From Mucilaginibacter sp. cycad4 (GTDB lineage: Bacteria > Bacteroidota > Bacteroidia > Sphingobacteriales > Sphingobacteriaceae), in NCBI RefSeq assembly GCF_034263275.1, contig NZ_CP139559.1, positions 62,001 to 126,000 on the forward strand: DNA of 64,000 nt. The letters run 5' to 3'. Below, in pieces: positions 20,836 to 29,103 of the stretch (position 1 is its first letter; every line of letters starts with the position of its first letter). The notes under the pieces were generated by a model. The model was not told the DNA's origin and ran no database searches. It saw only the letters and a list, made by a program, of their open reading frames with translations. Made by a program: the position numbers and the translations under genes.

Positions 20836-21765
20836 ATGGATACATTGCCTAAGGTTTCAATTATTACTGTTTTCCATAATAGGGAAACTACCGCTAAAGA
20901 GTCGGTGCAAAGTTTACTGAATCAAACCTATAAAAATCTTGATATTTATATAGTTGATGATAAGTCGACCGATAATACTGTATCAATAATTGAGGAAGTA
21001 TGTAATAACGATCCTCGTGTTAAAATTATACAAAACAAACCAAACAAAGGCTTTACAAAATCGCTGATAGATGTTATCAGCGGGCTTGATTGCAAATATG
21101 TGGCTATTCACGGTTCGGGAGATATATCGTTACCCACCCGTATTGAAAAGCAGGTGGAGTTTCTGGAAGCCCATCCCGAAGCCGGTGTTGTTACCGTAGG
21201 TGTTGCAAATCGCGCGCATGATAATTTTTCAGATACGGTTAAGGAAATCACTTTAAAAGACCTTTTGGGCAAAAACCGTATAAATCACGGCGCTGTCTTA
21301 TATAAGCTGGATGAGCATCGTAAAGCAGGTGGATACCGCAGCTTTTTTATCCAGCGGCAAGACAAAGATCTGTGGTACAGAATGAGCCTGATTACCAAGC
21401 TATACTTTATTCCTGATCGGTTGTATGCCTGGACAAAGCAGGAGGTTTCTATTTCAACCGAAACAGGAAAAAGCCTGATCCCGTCGCTGATCTCGGAATT
21501 TGCCACCTTTTTAATAAAAGAGCGTATAAGGGATGGATATGATTCATTGGATAAATATGGCGAAAGAGCCGGTTTAATGTTTAACCCGGCAACCAGTAAC
21601 CATATCTTTTTAAAGGATTTTCAGATCAACCTTGTCAGGGGAAGATTTGGGTTGTCTTTAAAGCACATCAATGCATTAATAGCAATAAATACCAGCATAT
21701 TTACATTAGCATATTTATACGTTTTAAAAGGGATGCTAAAGTTTTTAATGCTGTTTCATAAATAA
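20836..21765 (+). CDS. Family 2 glycosyltransferase
   Basis: 309 residues. The GT-A nucleotide-sugar domain starts VSIITVFHNRETTAKESVQSL and has the metal/nucleotide aspartates in YIVDDKSTDNT (about 36-46), then HGSGDISLPTRIEKQ in place of the usual DDD/DxD region, and a possible catalytic region around QRQDKDLWYRM. It begins 1 base after the MurB-like stop. It adds one sugar to the lipid-linked repeat; donor and acceptor are unknown. Confidence 0.85.
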   Translation: MDTLPKVSIITVFHNRETTAKESVQSLLNQTYKNLDIYIVDDKSTDNTVSIIEEVCNNDPRVKIIQNKPNKGFTKSLIDVISGLDCKYVAIHGSGDISLPTRIEKQVEFLEAHPEAGVVTVGVANRAHDNFSDTVKEITLKDLLGKNRINHGAVLYKLDEHRKAGGYRSFFIQRQDKDLWYRMSLITKLYFIPDRLYAWTKQEVSISTETGKSLIPSLISEFATFLIKERIRDGYDSLDKYGERAGLMFNPATSNHIFLKDFQINLVRGRFGLSLKHINALIAINTSIFTLAYLYVLKGMLKFLMLFHK

Positions 21766-21808
21766 ATTATGAAGGTTATATATTATTGAATGAGTAAGAA
21801 GGGGTATT

Positions 21809-23245
21809 ATGCTATCTAAGCGGGTTTTTCGGGAAATTATTTTACTTGTTATTTTAGTTTGCCTGTTTCTTGTTGTTCCCTTAGGGGCCGACCCTCTGAT
21901 TTTATGGGGCTGCTTAGGTGTTTTCTATTGGTATTTCTTCAGATCTTTCAAAGATCCAATATCAATTGTACCAGGCATCGAAACGTATTTCAAGATGGAC
22001 CTGCTGTTTCTTATGTTTTACTATTTATTGTTGTACTATCCATATCAAACCTACGTATTAGGCGCGCATAGTATCACAGAAAATACATGGATAGCCAAAA
22101 GCTATGTAGAATATTCAAACAAGGCCATAATTGCATCCACAATTGGCCTGGTAACCTTTATGATGGGCTTTAGCCGCAAGATCAAAATAAAAAAGATATC
22201 TGTTTATAAAAAAGACTACAGTCAGTACCAATACAAAGTACTATACATGAAAATATTGCTGGTTACAGTGGCATTTGTTGGTCTTTTTTATGCAAAAGGC
22301 GGGATGGTAATGTTATCCGGATCATACTTAGGCTCCAGAACAAAGGATCCTATGATTGATGGTTTATATACGCTGCTATCGGTATTTGTATCGGTACTTG
22401 CCGGTTTTACTATAGTTTACTACAAAAAATATAAGTCGATAAATTTTTACATGGCACCGGCCTTACTGGTGTTTTTATTTTACAGTTATTTAACCCTTGT
22501 GGGTGGTGATAGAAATACCTTTTTTATTGTGGCAATTGCCGCGGCAGGAGCTTATTACTCATATATAAAATCCATCAGTAAAAAGATGCTGGTTATTTAC
22601 CTGTTTTTGGCGCTGGCCCTATACCAGGTAATTGAGATTAGCCGCACTGCCGAAGACAGAAGTTTTGGTGCTATAGTAGCGGTTATAGCGGGTACTTCCC
22701 AAAGTTCGGCACCAACGCAGGTGGGTGATAACGTGGATCAGGGTTCTTTTTCAATTACTAACCTGGTTACCAGGGCCGCGTTTTACTTTGTGCCTGGCAA
22801 GGATGAACATACTTATGGTAAATTCCTGGTAATAGGTTTTGCCGGTTTTATCCCGTACGCAAGGGGCGCCATTGTTGACCCCCGGGACCCCGATCAAAGT
22901 AGTTCTTTTTACATGACCAGGGTTAACGGGTCCGGTTTCGGGCTTGGCTCATCCATAATAATGGATTCCTATATCGAGTTTGGTCTCGTCGGTATCCTGT
23001 TTTTTCCTTACATCCTTGGATGGTTGGGCCAATATATGCAGGCCAAGGCGCAAAGCGGGTTGTCTATAAAGTGGGGTGTGGTATATTTATTAGCCTTAGG
23101 AACCTATGCCGAAATATCAAGGTATACATTCGACTTTATCATTAAAAACATAGGTTGGGCTTTGCTGATCTTCATTTTGTTTGAATTTTTGGTAAAGGCG
23201 CGGGGCAAAGCGCCGGTTGCGGAAGAAACTGAATTTATTAAGTAG
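21809..23245 (+). CDS. Wzy-type polysaccharide polymerase
   Basis: 478 residues, very hydrophobic, with about ten or more predicted membrane segments. A large loop (about 290-375) contains RTAEDRSFGAIV and the GDNVDQGS stretch, followed by FGLGSSIIMDSYIEFGLVGI, a pattern of O-antigen polymerase-like proteins in which a periplasmic loop joins repeat units. Sequence conservation in this family is low, so the call rests on topology and on lying beside the flippase and glycosyltransferases. Confidence 0.75.
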   Translation: MLSKRVFREIILLVILVCLFLVVPLGADPLILWGCLGVFYWYFFRSFKDPISIVPGIETYFKMDLLFLMFYYLLLYYPYQTYVLGAHSITENTWIAKSYVEYSNKAIIASTIGLVTFMMGFSRKIKIKKISVYKKDYSQYQYKVLYMKILLVTVAFVGLFYAKGGMVMLSGSYLGSRTKDPMIDGLYTLLSVFVSVLAGFTIVYYKKYKSINFYMAPALLVFLFYSYLTLVGGDRNTFFIVAIAAAGAYYSYIKSISKKMLVIYLFLALALYQVIEISRTAEDRSFGAIVAVIAGTSQSSAPTQVGDNVDQGSFSITNLVTRAAFYFVPGKDEHTYGKFLVIGFAGFIPYARGAIVDPRDPDQSSSFYMTRVNGSGFGLGSSIIMDSYIEFGLVGILFFPYILGWLGQYMQAKAQSGLSIKWGVVYLLALGTYAEISRYTFDFIIKNIGWALLIFILFEFLVKARGKAPVAEETEFIK

Positions 23246-23344
23246 TTAATAAAAAATTACATCGCCCAAAAGGAAACTTCTTACAGTTACATTGGGTAAA
23301 AAGAATTAATACGCTGCTTTAAATAAGGCAAAAACATCCCTATT

Positions 23345-23905
23345 GTGAATAAAATAATTGAATCTGATCTATATCGGGTGGCGGGCGAGGTAAGCTACAA
23401 GGCTTTTTTGGCGAGGCTTTTAAAGGACCCCTGCTTTCGTTTTTTGTTCTTTTTCAGAAAAGCGCAGCAAACATCCAAGCGTTCGCCATTAGGATTTTTA
23501 TACCACCAGCTTTTTAGGCGATACACCATTAAGTATGGCATACAGATCCCTAAACCTGTAAAAATAGGTAAGGGCTTTTTATTGCTTCATCAGGGCGGTA
23601 TTGTTATAAACGCGCAATCAGTAATAGGCGACAACGTTACCATATTACATAATGTTACTTTGGGTAACACTAAAAGAGGGAAATTTATCGGCGCCCCTAA
23701 ATTGGGTAACAGCATATATGTAGGACCGGGTGCGGTTTTGGTTGGCGGGATAACTATTGGCGATAATGTACTGATAGCCCCTAACAGCTACGTTAATTGT
23801 GATGTGCCTGCAAACAGCATAGCCTTAGGTAATCCATGTAAGATCATCCCGAGTGAAACCGCCACTTTGGGTTATATAAATAATTTTTACAGCGGCGAAG
23901 TTTAG
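23345..23905 (+). CDS. CysE-like hexapeptide acyltransferase
   Basis: 186 residues with a GTG start (23345). The helical N-terminus is followed by hexapeptide repeats (IGKGFLLLHQGGIVINAQSV, IGDNVTILHNVTLGNTKRG, ITIGDNVLIAPNSYV) ending in GNPCKIIP. The closest type is capsule-locus serine-acetyltransferase-like enzymes. Probably O-acetylates a sugar in the repeat unit. A 99-base non-coding gap separates it from the polymerase gene. Confidence 0.75.
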   Translation: MNKIIESDLYRVAGEVSYKAFLARLLKDPCFRFLFFFRKAQQTSKRSPLGFLYHQLFRRYTIKYGIQIPKPVKIGKGFLLLHQGGIVINAQSVIGDNVTILHNVTLGNTKRGKFIGAPKLGNSIYVGPGAVLVGGITIGDNVLIAPNSYVNCDVPANSIALGNPCKIIPSETATLGYINNFYSGEV

Positions 23906-23937
23906 TCAATTAATGCTCAGATCAATTACTAATTAAC

Positions 23938-24432
23938 ATGAAAGCTTTATATTATTTTATTTTCAAAAAGCTGTATCCAATAAAATATGCCCGCCATATT
24001 GGGGTTAAGGTAGGAGAAGATTGCAGGCTTATAAATGTTGACTTCAGTTCTGAACCTTACCTTATAACCCTGGGAAATCACGTAAGCGCCACTGCCACCA
24101 GGTTTGAAACTCATGACGGTGGTGTTTGGGTTTTTAGGGACAGGCACCCATTGGTTGATGTGGTTAAACCAATTAAGGTTGGCAATAATGTATTTATAGG
24201 GTATGGCTCGGTTATTTTACCAGGCGTAACCATTGGCGATAATGTTGTTATCGGCGCCTATTCGGTAGTTTCAAGGGATGTACCATCTAATTCAGTAGCT
24301 GCCGGTATACCAGCTAAGGTTTTAAAAGATGTTGCGGCCTATGAAGAAAGACATTTGGCCAATTCTGATCAGACAAAGAACCTCGATTATGAGGCTAAAA
24401 AAGCTTATTACACCAAAAAATACAATCAATAA
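23938..24432 (+). CDS. Hexapeptide acyltransferase
   Basis: 164 residues. The left-handed beta-helix repeats cover about 20-145, with the loop histidine in FETHDGGVWVFRD (a usual acetyl-transfer histidine) and the closing AAGIPAKVLKD. This resembles sugar O-acetyltransferases of the WcaF/NodL/Vat class. A lysine-rich C-terminal tail follows. It is one of five such genes in the locus. Confidence 0.78.
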   Translation: MKALYYFIFKKLYPIKYARHIGVKVGEDCRLINVDFSSEPYLITLGNHVSATATRFETHDGGVWVFRDRHPLVDVVKPIKVGNNVFIGYGSVILPGVTIGDNVVIGAYSVVSRDVPSNSVAAGIPAKVLKDVAAYEERHLANSDQTKNLDYEAKKAYYTKKYNQ

Positions 24433-24438
24433 TTTAAT

Positions 24439-25506
24439 ATGGCTAAATTAAAGATCTGTGTTTTAATTGCCGGTTTCGGCATTGGGGGCGCTCAAAAACA
24501 ATGCATATACTTATTAAATGAATTACAAAATGATCCCGAACTGGAACTGCATTTAATTCATTACTACGAGGGCATAAACTTCGATTTACTAAAACAGGAG
24601 AATTTAAAGATACACCAGCTGGCGGTTTCATCTTTTTATAACCCTAAGAACATTATAAATTTAGTGAAGCTAATTAAAGGCATAGGCCCCGATATTTTAT
24701 TTTCGTGGCTGCATGCCAGTGATGTTTACTCGTACTTTATAAGCAAGTTTGTATCCAAAATGAAATGGATAATGACCGAGCGCGACTCGTTTTATCCGTT
24801 TGACCTGCGGTATAAATTACGCGGGTTTGCAGGCAAGGGGGCCGATCTTATCATCTGTAACTCGGTTAAGGGAAAGGCGTATTGGGAGCAAAAGGGTGTT
24901 AAATCTGGCAAGGTTGCAGTAGTAAAAAATATCCTGCTGCCTGCGGTAAAGAAAAAAACGCTGGAACTGGGCGGATCACCGGTAATTACTTATGCGGGCA
25001 GGCTTGAGGTACAAAAGAATGTTATAACCCTGGCAAATGCTTTTTGTGTATTGGCCGATAAGCATAAGGCAGCAAAATTCATGATAATTGGCGAAGGCAT
25101 TTTAGATGGACAATTGCAGGAGATTATAAAAGCAGAGGGCAAGGAAGATAATGTATCCCTTATCTCTTACCAAAAAAATATACTCGCCTATTTTTCGGCG
25201 ACTGATGTTTTTGTGAACATCAGTGCGCACGAGGGGATGCCGAATACCATTATCGAGAATATATTACTTGGTAATAAAATAGTGGCCTCAAAAATACCCG
25301 AGCATGAGGAGATCCTCGGAGCTGCATATCCTTATTATGTGAACGACCCTCATAACATTAATGAAGTTGCAGGTGCGATTGAGCGCATCTTAACTGAAAA
25401 TAATATTGAAGATCATTTAGCATACGGCCGTACACAGCTGGAGCAAATGTCGGCAGAGAAGGTAGGTAACGCTTATAAAAAACTATTTAAACAAACATTA
25501 AATTGA
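24439..25506 (+). CDS. Family 4 glycosyltransferase
   Basis: 355 residues, GT-B fold. The N-terminal glycine-rich loop FGIGGAQKQ (about 14-22) and the C-terminal donor-site motif EGMPNTIIENILLG (E-x7-E) are clear. It retains the sugar configuration of its nucleotide-sugar donor. The next gene starts with TTG overlapping its stop (TTGA at 25503-25506), so it belongs to the same transcript. Confidence 0.87.
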   Translation: MAKLKICVLIAGFGIGGAQKQCIYLLNELQNDPELELHLIHYYEGINFDLLKQENLKIHQLAVSSFYNPKNIINLVKLIKGIGPDILFSWLHASDVYSYFISKFVSKMKWIMTERDSFYPFDLRYKLRGFAGKGADLIICNSVKGKAYWEQKGVKSGKVAVVKNILLPAVKKKTLELGGSPVITYAGRLEVQKNVITLANAFCVLADKHKAAKFMIIGEGILDGQLQEIIKAEGKEDNVSLISYQKNILAYFSATDVFVNISAHEGMPNTIIENILLGNKIVASKIPEHEEILGAAYPYYVNDPHNINEVAGAIERILTENNIEDHLAYGRTQLEQMSAEKVGNAYKKLFKQTLN

Positions 25507-26042
25507 AAAAGATAAAAAGGGCTTTATCGAGGGTATTTTTTCATTTATCCAGATTTTTTCTCCGTTTTTTGGAGGCAACTTATGTAAGGCTTTATATGGT
25601 TTATTACCTGAAACTGTTAAAGGCTTACGGTATTACATTTACCGGTACGCCGCGCTACATATCAACAAAGGTAAAGTTTGATGATTTTGATCAGGTTGAA
25701 CTTGGCGAACGGGTGGTAATGTCTGAAAATGTTATCCTTTTAACGCACGATTACTCCTTAACCACGGGGCTTATCGCCGTAAATAAGGAGCCTAAAACCG
25801 ATATCGCATTCATCCGCCCTATAAAGATCAGGAACAATGTTTTTGTGGGTATGAACACCATTATACTCCCCGGCACTACCATCAATGAAAACGTGATCAT
25901 CGGTGCAGGATCGGTATTAAGGGGCGAGATCCCGGCCGATTCCATTGTTGTGGGTAACCCGGCGGTGGTTGTTGGTAAACTCACCGACAGGGTTGCCAAA
26001 TGGGAAGCCATCCTTAAGGATGTAAACCTTAAAGTAGATTAA
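25503..26042 (+). CDS. Hexapeptide acyltransferase
   Basis: 179 residues with a TTG start overlapping the previous stop. A basic, hydrophobic N-terminus (about 1-40) could be a membrane anchor or amphipathic helix. The hexapeptide domain (IRNNVFVGMNTIILPGTTI, ENVIIGAGSVLRG) contains the catalytic-type histidine in VILLTHDYSLTTG and ends VVGNPAVVVGKL. Likely a sugar acetyltransferase of the repeat unit. Confidence 0.78.
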   Translation: MKKIKRALSRVFFHLSRFFLRFLEATYVRLYMVYYLKLLKAYGITFTGTPRYISTKVKFDDFDQVELGERVVMSENVILLTHDYSLTTGLIAVNKEPKTDIAFIRPIKIRNNVFVGMNTIILPGTTINENVIIGAGSVLRGEIPADSIVVGNPAVVVGKLTDRVAKWEAILKDVNLKVD

Positions 26043-26063
26043 TTGTATTTGTAATTGCTGCAC

Positions 26064-27152
26064 ATGAAAAGGAAAATATATTTTTTCTCCCACTTTCCGC
26101 CCCCTGTACATGGCTTTAGTAACGTAAACCAGTTTATCTATAATAAACTTATTACCGGCGGCCTGGAGGTAAAGAGATTTTCATTTGTAAGCAGCAGTAA
26201 GAACACGGCCATATTTTATTTAAAAAGAATACTAAAAGCTGTATATGCTACACTTTTGGTTTTAAAGCACCTGTTTTCAAGCAGGGACGATATATTTTAT
26301 ATGCCCGTATCAGGCGGGGCAGGGATGATATTTGAAGCGCTTCCCTGGATCTTTTCGGGCTTGAGCTTTAAGAAAAGCATTATGCACCATCACTCTTTTC
26401 AGTATTGCTACAAAAGGAGTTTTATGATGGGGATGATGCAAAAGTTTAATCAAAAGAACACTTACAACGTTTTTTTATGCCATTGCCATTATGAGGCATT
26501 TAAAAAAAACTATGCCATTAATAGCGATAACGTATACATTATTGGCAATGAAATGACATTGGAAGCAGCGGCTGCAGCAGGCGGCGTTTTACCTGTTGCG
26601 TCTGCTGAAAAAATGCTGACGATAGGGCACTTGTCAAACTTATCGGCCGAAAAAGGTTTCTATATTTTTTGCGATCTGGTTGAAAAACTTGCCTCAACCG
26701 GGAAGAACATCAGGTTTGAACTTGCCGGGCCGGCCGGTGATGCTGCCATAACATCAAGGATCACAGAACTGCAAGCCAAATTTCCTGCAAACTTTATATA
26801 CAGGGGATCGCTTTATGGCGAGCAGAAAAACGATTGGTACCGGGCACTTGACTTTTTTGTATTTCCATCGGTTTATAAAAACGAGACCTTTCCACTGGTA
26901 ATAGTAGAAGCTATTTTATTAGGTGTAATCCCGCTTACTACAAATATTGCCTGTATTCCCGAGTACAATAACAAGGCCTTTACCTTTTCGCCCGATGATT
27001 TTACAGCCGGTGCGGCCAATGTTATTTTAACTGGTTATGATGATGAGGCTTATTACGAGACCCTGAAAGCTAAACTGGCAGACACGAAGCGCAAGGCCGA
27101 ATTAACCAGCAAAAAAGAGCTGGAAGATATAATGCACCTGTTTAAAAACTGA
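26064..27152 (+). CDS. Family 4 glycosyltransferase
   Basis: 362 residues from the ATG at 26064; a TTG three codons earlier is less likely. It opens with the donor/acceptor loop HFPPPVHGFSNVNQF, and its C-terminal half has the GT-B motif in VYKNETFPLVIVEAILLG. It adds a sugar to the growing repeat unit; specificity cannot be read from the sequence. Confidence 0.83.
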   Translation: MKRKIYFFSHFPPPVHGFSNVNQFIYNKLITGGLEVKRFSFVSSSKNTAIFYLKRILKAVYATLLVLKHLFSSRDDIFYMPVSGGAGMIFEALPWIFSGLSFKKSIMHHHSFQYCYKRSFMMGMMQKFNQKNTYNVFLCHCHYEAFKKNYAINSDNVYIIGNEMTLEAAAAAGGVLPVASAEKMLTIGHLSNLSAEKGFYIFCDLVEKLASTGKNIRFELAGPAGDAAITSRITELQAKFPANFIYRGSLYGEQKNDWYRALDFFVFPSVYKNETFPLVIVEAILLGVIPLTTNIACIPEYNNKAFTFSPDDFTAGAANVILTGYDDEAYYETLKAKLADTKRKAELTSKKELEDIMHLFKN

Positions 27153-27176
27153 TCTGCCAAAATCAATAGTACAACC

Positions 27177-27740
27177 ATGATATCAAAAGTAAGGCTTAAG
27201 GATTTCGATAACAGCGTAGGGCTTGATAGGGGAGCTGGTAAATTAAAAAACATAACCTGGTACCTGGTGAAAATGGTATTCTTCCTCAACGCGTTTCCAT
27301 TCCCCAATTCGCTGAAATGCTTTCTGCTGCGCAGCTTTGGAGCCAGGGTTGGTACAGGCGTGGTCATTAAACCCCGCGTTAATATACACATGCCATGGAA
27401 GCTTGAAGTTGGCAGCGATGTTTGGATAGGCGAAGAAGCCTTTATATTGAATTTTGAAAAGATTAACATAGGCAATAACGTGTGCGTATCGCAGCGTGCT
27501 TTTTTATGCGGCGGTAATCATGATTTCCGTACGCCATCAATGCCATATCGTAACGGGCCCATTACCCTGGCCGATGGTTCATGGGTTGGAGCAGGCGTTT
27601 TTGTAGGCCCCGGCGTAACTATAGGCACAGATACGGTTGTAACGGCTGGCTCGGTTGTTACATCAAACCTGGGCGATAATGGTATTTATAAAGGCAATCC
27701 GCCGGTTTATGTAAAACCCCGCTGGCCTCAATTATCATAG
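27177..27740 (+). CDS. WcaF-like colanic-acid-type acetyltransferase
   Basis: 187 residues. Matches the WcaF pattern closely: an N-terminal NITWYLVKMVFFLNAFPFPNSLKCFLLRSFGARVG (quoted as a region) followed by hexapeptide repeats, the active-site FLCGGNHDFRTPSMPY and GSWVGAGVFVGPGVTIG. WcaF acetylates fucose in colanic acid, and GDP-fucose genes lie further on in this locus, so acetylated fucose is a reasonable guess here. Confidence 0.82.
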   Translation: MISKVRLKDFDNSVGLDRGAGKLKNITWYLVKMVFFLNAFPFPNSLKCFLLRSFGARVGTGVVIKPRVNIHMPWKLEVGSDVWIGEEAFILNFEKINIGNNVCVSQRAFLCGGNHDFRTPSMPYRNGPITLADGSWVGAGVFVGPGVTIGTDTVVTAGSVVTSNLGDNGIYKGNPPVYVKPRWPQLS

Positions 27741-27817
27741 CCCTCCAATAATACTCCAACGGCATCGTTACGTATATATTGAAATCAATTTGGTGAAAAA
27801 TTTGTTTACATTTCACT

Positions 27818-29065
27818 ATGAAGTTTAACTCGTTGATATTTAGAATATACATTATGAATGCAGGTTTTTTTTTAATGCTTTTAATTGGGTGTGCCACTTA
27901 CAATAATAGCAGCAGCACGGGTGGGGTTAAAATGGTCCAATCTCTGCCAACTGGCAAAGAGGCACTGGTTAAAGCCCTTAAATACGCGCAAACACCCGAA
28001 GTATGGGACACAAATCCCATTACTATAACCGAAGCAAACGCAAATTCATTACCTGTAAAAGTAGCGGCACTGGATTCGCGCCTTACTTATTTAAATGTAA
28101 ATAGCGTTGAAAAAGCTACAATACCCGGTTATGTAAAAGGCCTATCTACAGATTTTGGCAATGGCGGACGCAATATTGAACAGGCAAATGTGCTCTCTGT
28201 TGATTTTATATTTTCGGGCAAACAGTTTGATTTTTTGCTTTATGATACGGGATCAAGCGTTACCCAACTCAATATGTATGTTGAGGTTGACGGTAAGCTT
28301 ACCAGCGCCGATGGATTTGCCACTTCAGCAGGCGGTGCAAAGGAACATACCATTAACGTGAATTTTGCAAGCAACGCCATCAACAGGCATGTTAAGCTGA
28401 TATTTTCGGGCTTCCGTTCATTTGGTGGCCTGCTTACTGAGCGAGGTGCCACAATTGCGCCTTACGTTACCGAAAATAAATCGAAGGTGGTTGTATTTGG
28501 CGACAGTTATACAGCAGGTACCGGTGCCAGTAACGAGTTTGTAAACTTTTATGCCTATGAACTGGGTAAAATGATGGGCTGGAATAACACCATCATCTCC
28601 GGAGTGGGCGGTACAGGTTATTTAAATGCAGGCAATAACCGTAAAACATTTCGCCAGCGTGTAAATGATATCATCAGCGCAAATCCAGATGCCGTTGTTA
28701 TTGCAGGTGGGTTGAACGACCTTAAAATTGCCTCTGCCAAACAAGTGGGCGATGAAGCATCATTGTTTTTTAATGAGATAAGAAAAGCCCTGCCCAAATG
28801 CGAGATTATCGTGGTGTCTCCTTTTTGGCCCAAAGCAACTACTTACCCCGCTGCTTATAAAGACGCTATACGGGCGGCCATGAGTGGCATTGCCAATGCT
28901 GAATTTATAGATTTAGGCGGATCATTTACAGCTAACACCGGGCGTACGCTGGCTGTTGCAAGCTTGGTTTATAAAGATGGGATGCACCCGAGCCCCACAG
29001 GGCACACCGTAATTGCCGAAAAACTTTCGGCTGCAATAAAAAAGACCCTCTTAAACTTAAACTAA
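27818..29065 (+). CDS. SGNH/GDSL esterase lipoprotein
   Basis: 415 residues. The lipoprotein signal ends at LLIGC (Cys25). A beta-sandwich-like N-terminal domain (about 40-210) precedes an SGNH hydrolase domain with the nucleophile in FGDSYTAGTG, the oxyanion Gly/Asn block GGLND, and the catalytic Asp/His in DGMHPSPTGH. Being a lipoprotein it should act outside the cytoplasm, possibly removing or transferring acyl groups on the exported polysaccharide. It is the last gene before a strong bidirectional terminator. Confidence 0.83.
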   Translation: MKFNSLIFRIYIMNAGFFLMLLIGCATYNNSSSTGGVKMVQSLPTGKEALVKALKYAQTPEVWDTNPITITEANANSLPVKVAALDSRLTYLNVNSVEKATIPGYVKGLSTDFGNGGRNIEQANVLSVDFIFSGKQFDFLLYDTGSSVTQLNMYVEVDGKLTSADGFATSAGGAKEHTINVNFASNAINRHVKLIFSGFRSFGGLLTERGATIAPYVTENKSKVVVFGDSYTAGTGASNEFVNFYAYELGKMMGWNNTIISGVGGTGYLNAGNNRKTFRQRVNDIISANPDAVVIAGGLNDLKIASAKQVGDEASLFFNEIRKALPKCEIIVVSPFWPKATTYPAAYKDAIRAAMSGIANAEFIDLGGSFTANTGRTLAVASLVYKDGMHPSPTGHTVIAEKLSAAIKKTLLNLN

Positions 29066-29078
29066 GAGGGTCTTTTTT
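29041..29078. terminator. Bidirectional terminator between SGNH gene and beta-helix gene
   Basis: A 13-bp stem (AAAGACCCTCTTA, 29041-29053, with its complement 29063-29075) flanked by A-runs on the left and T-runs on the right, so it can end transcription from both sides. It overlaps the last codons of the SGNH gene; the TAA stop is part of the stem. It closes the first polysaccharide operon and the convergent minus-strand gene. Confidence 0.9.
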
Positions 29079-29103
29079 AATTTTCAGCAAGATGTATATG
29101 TTA

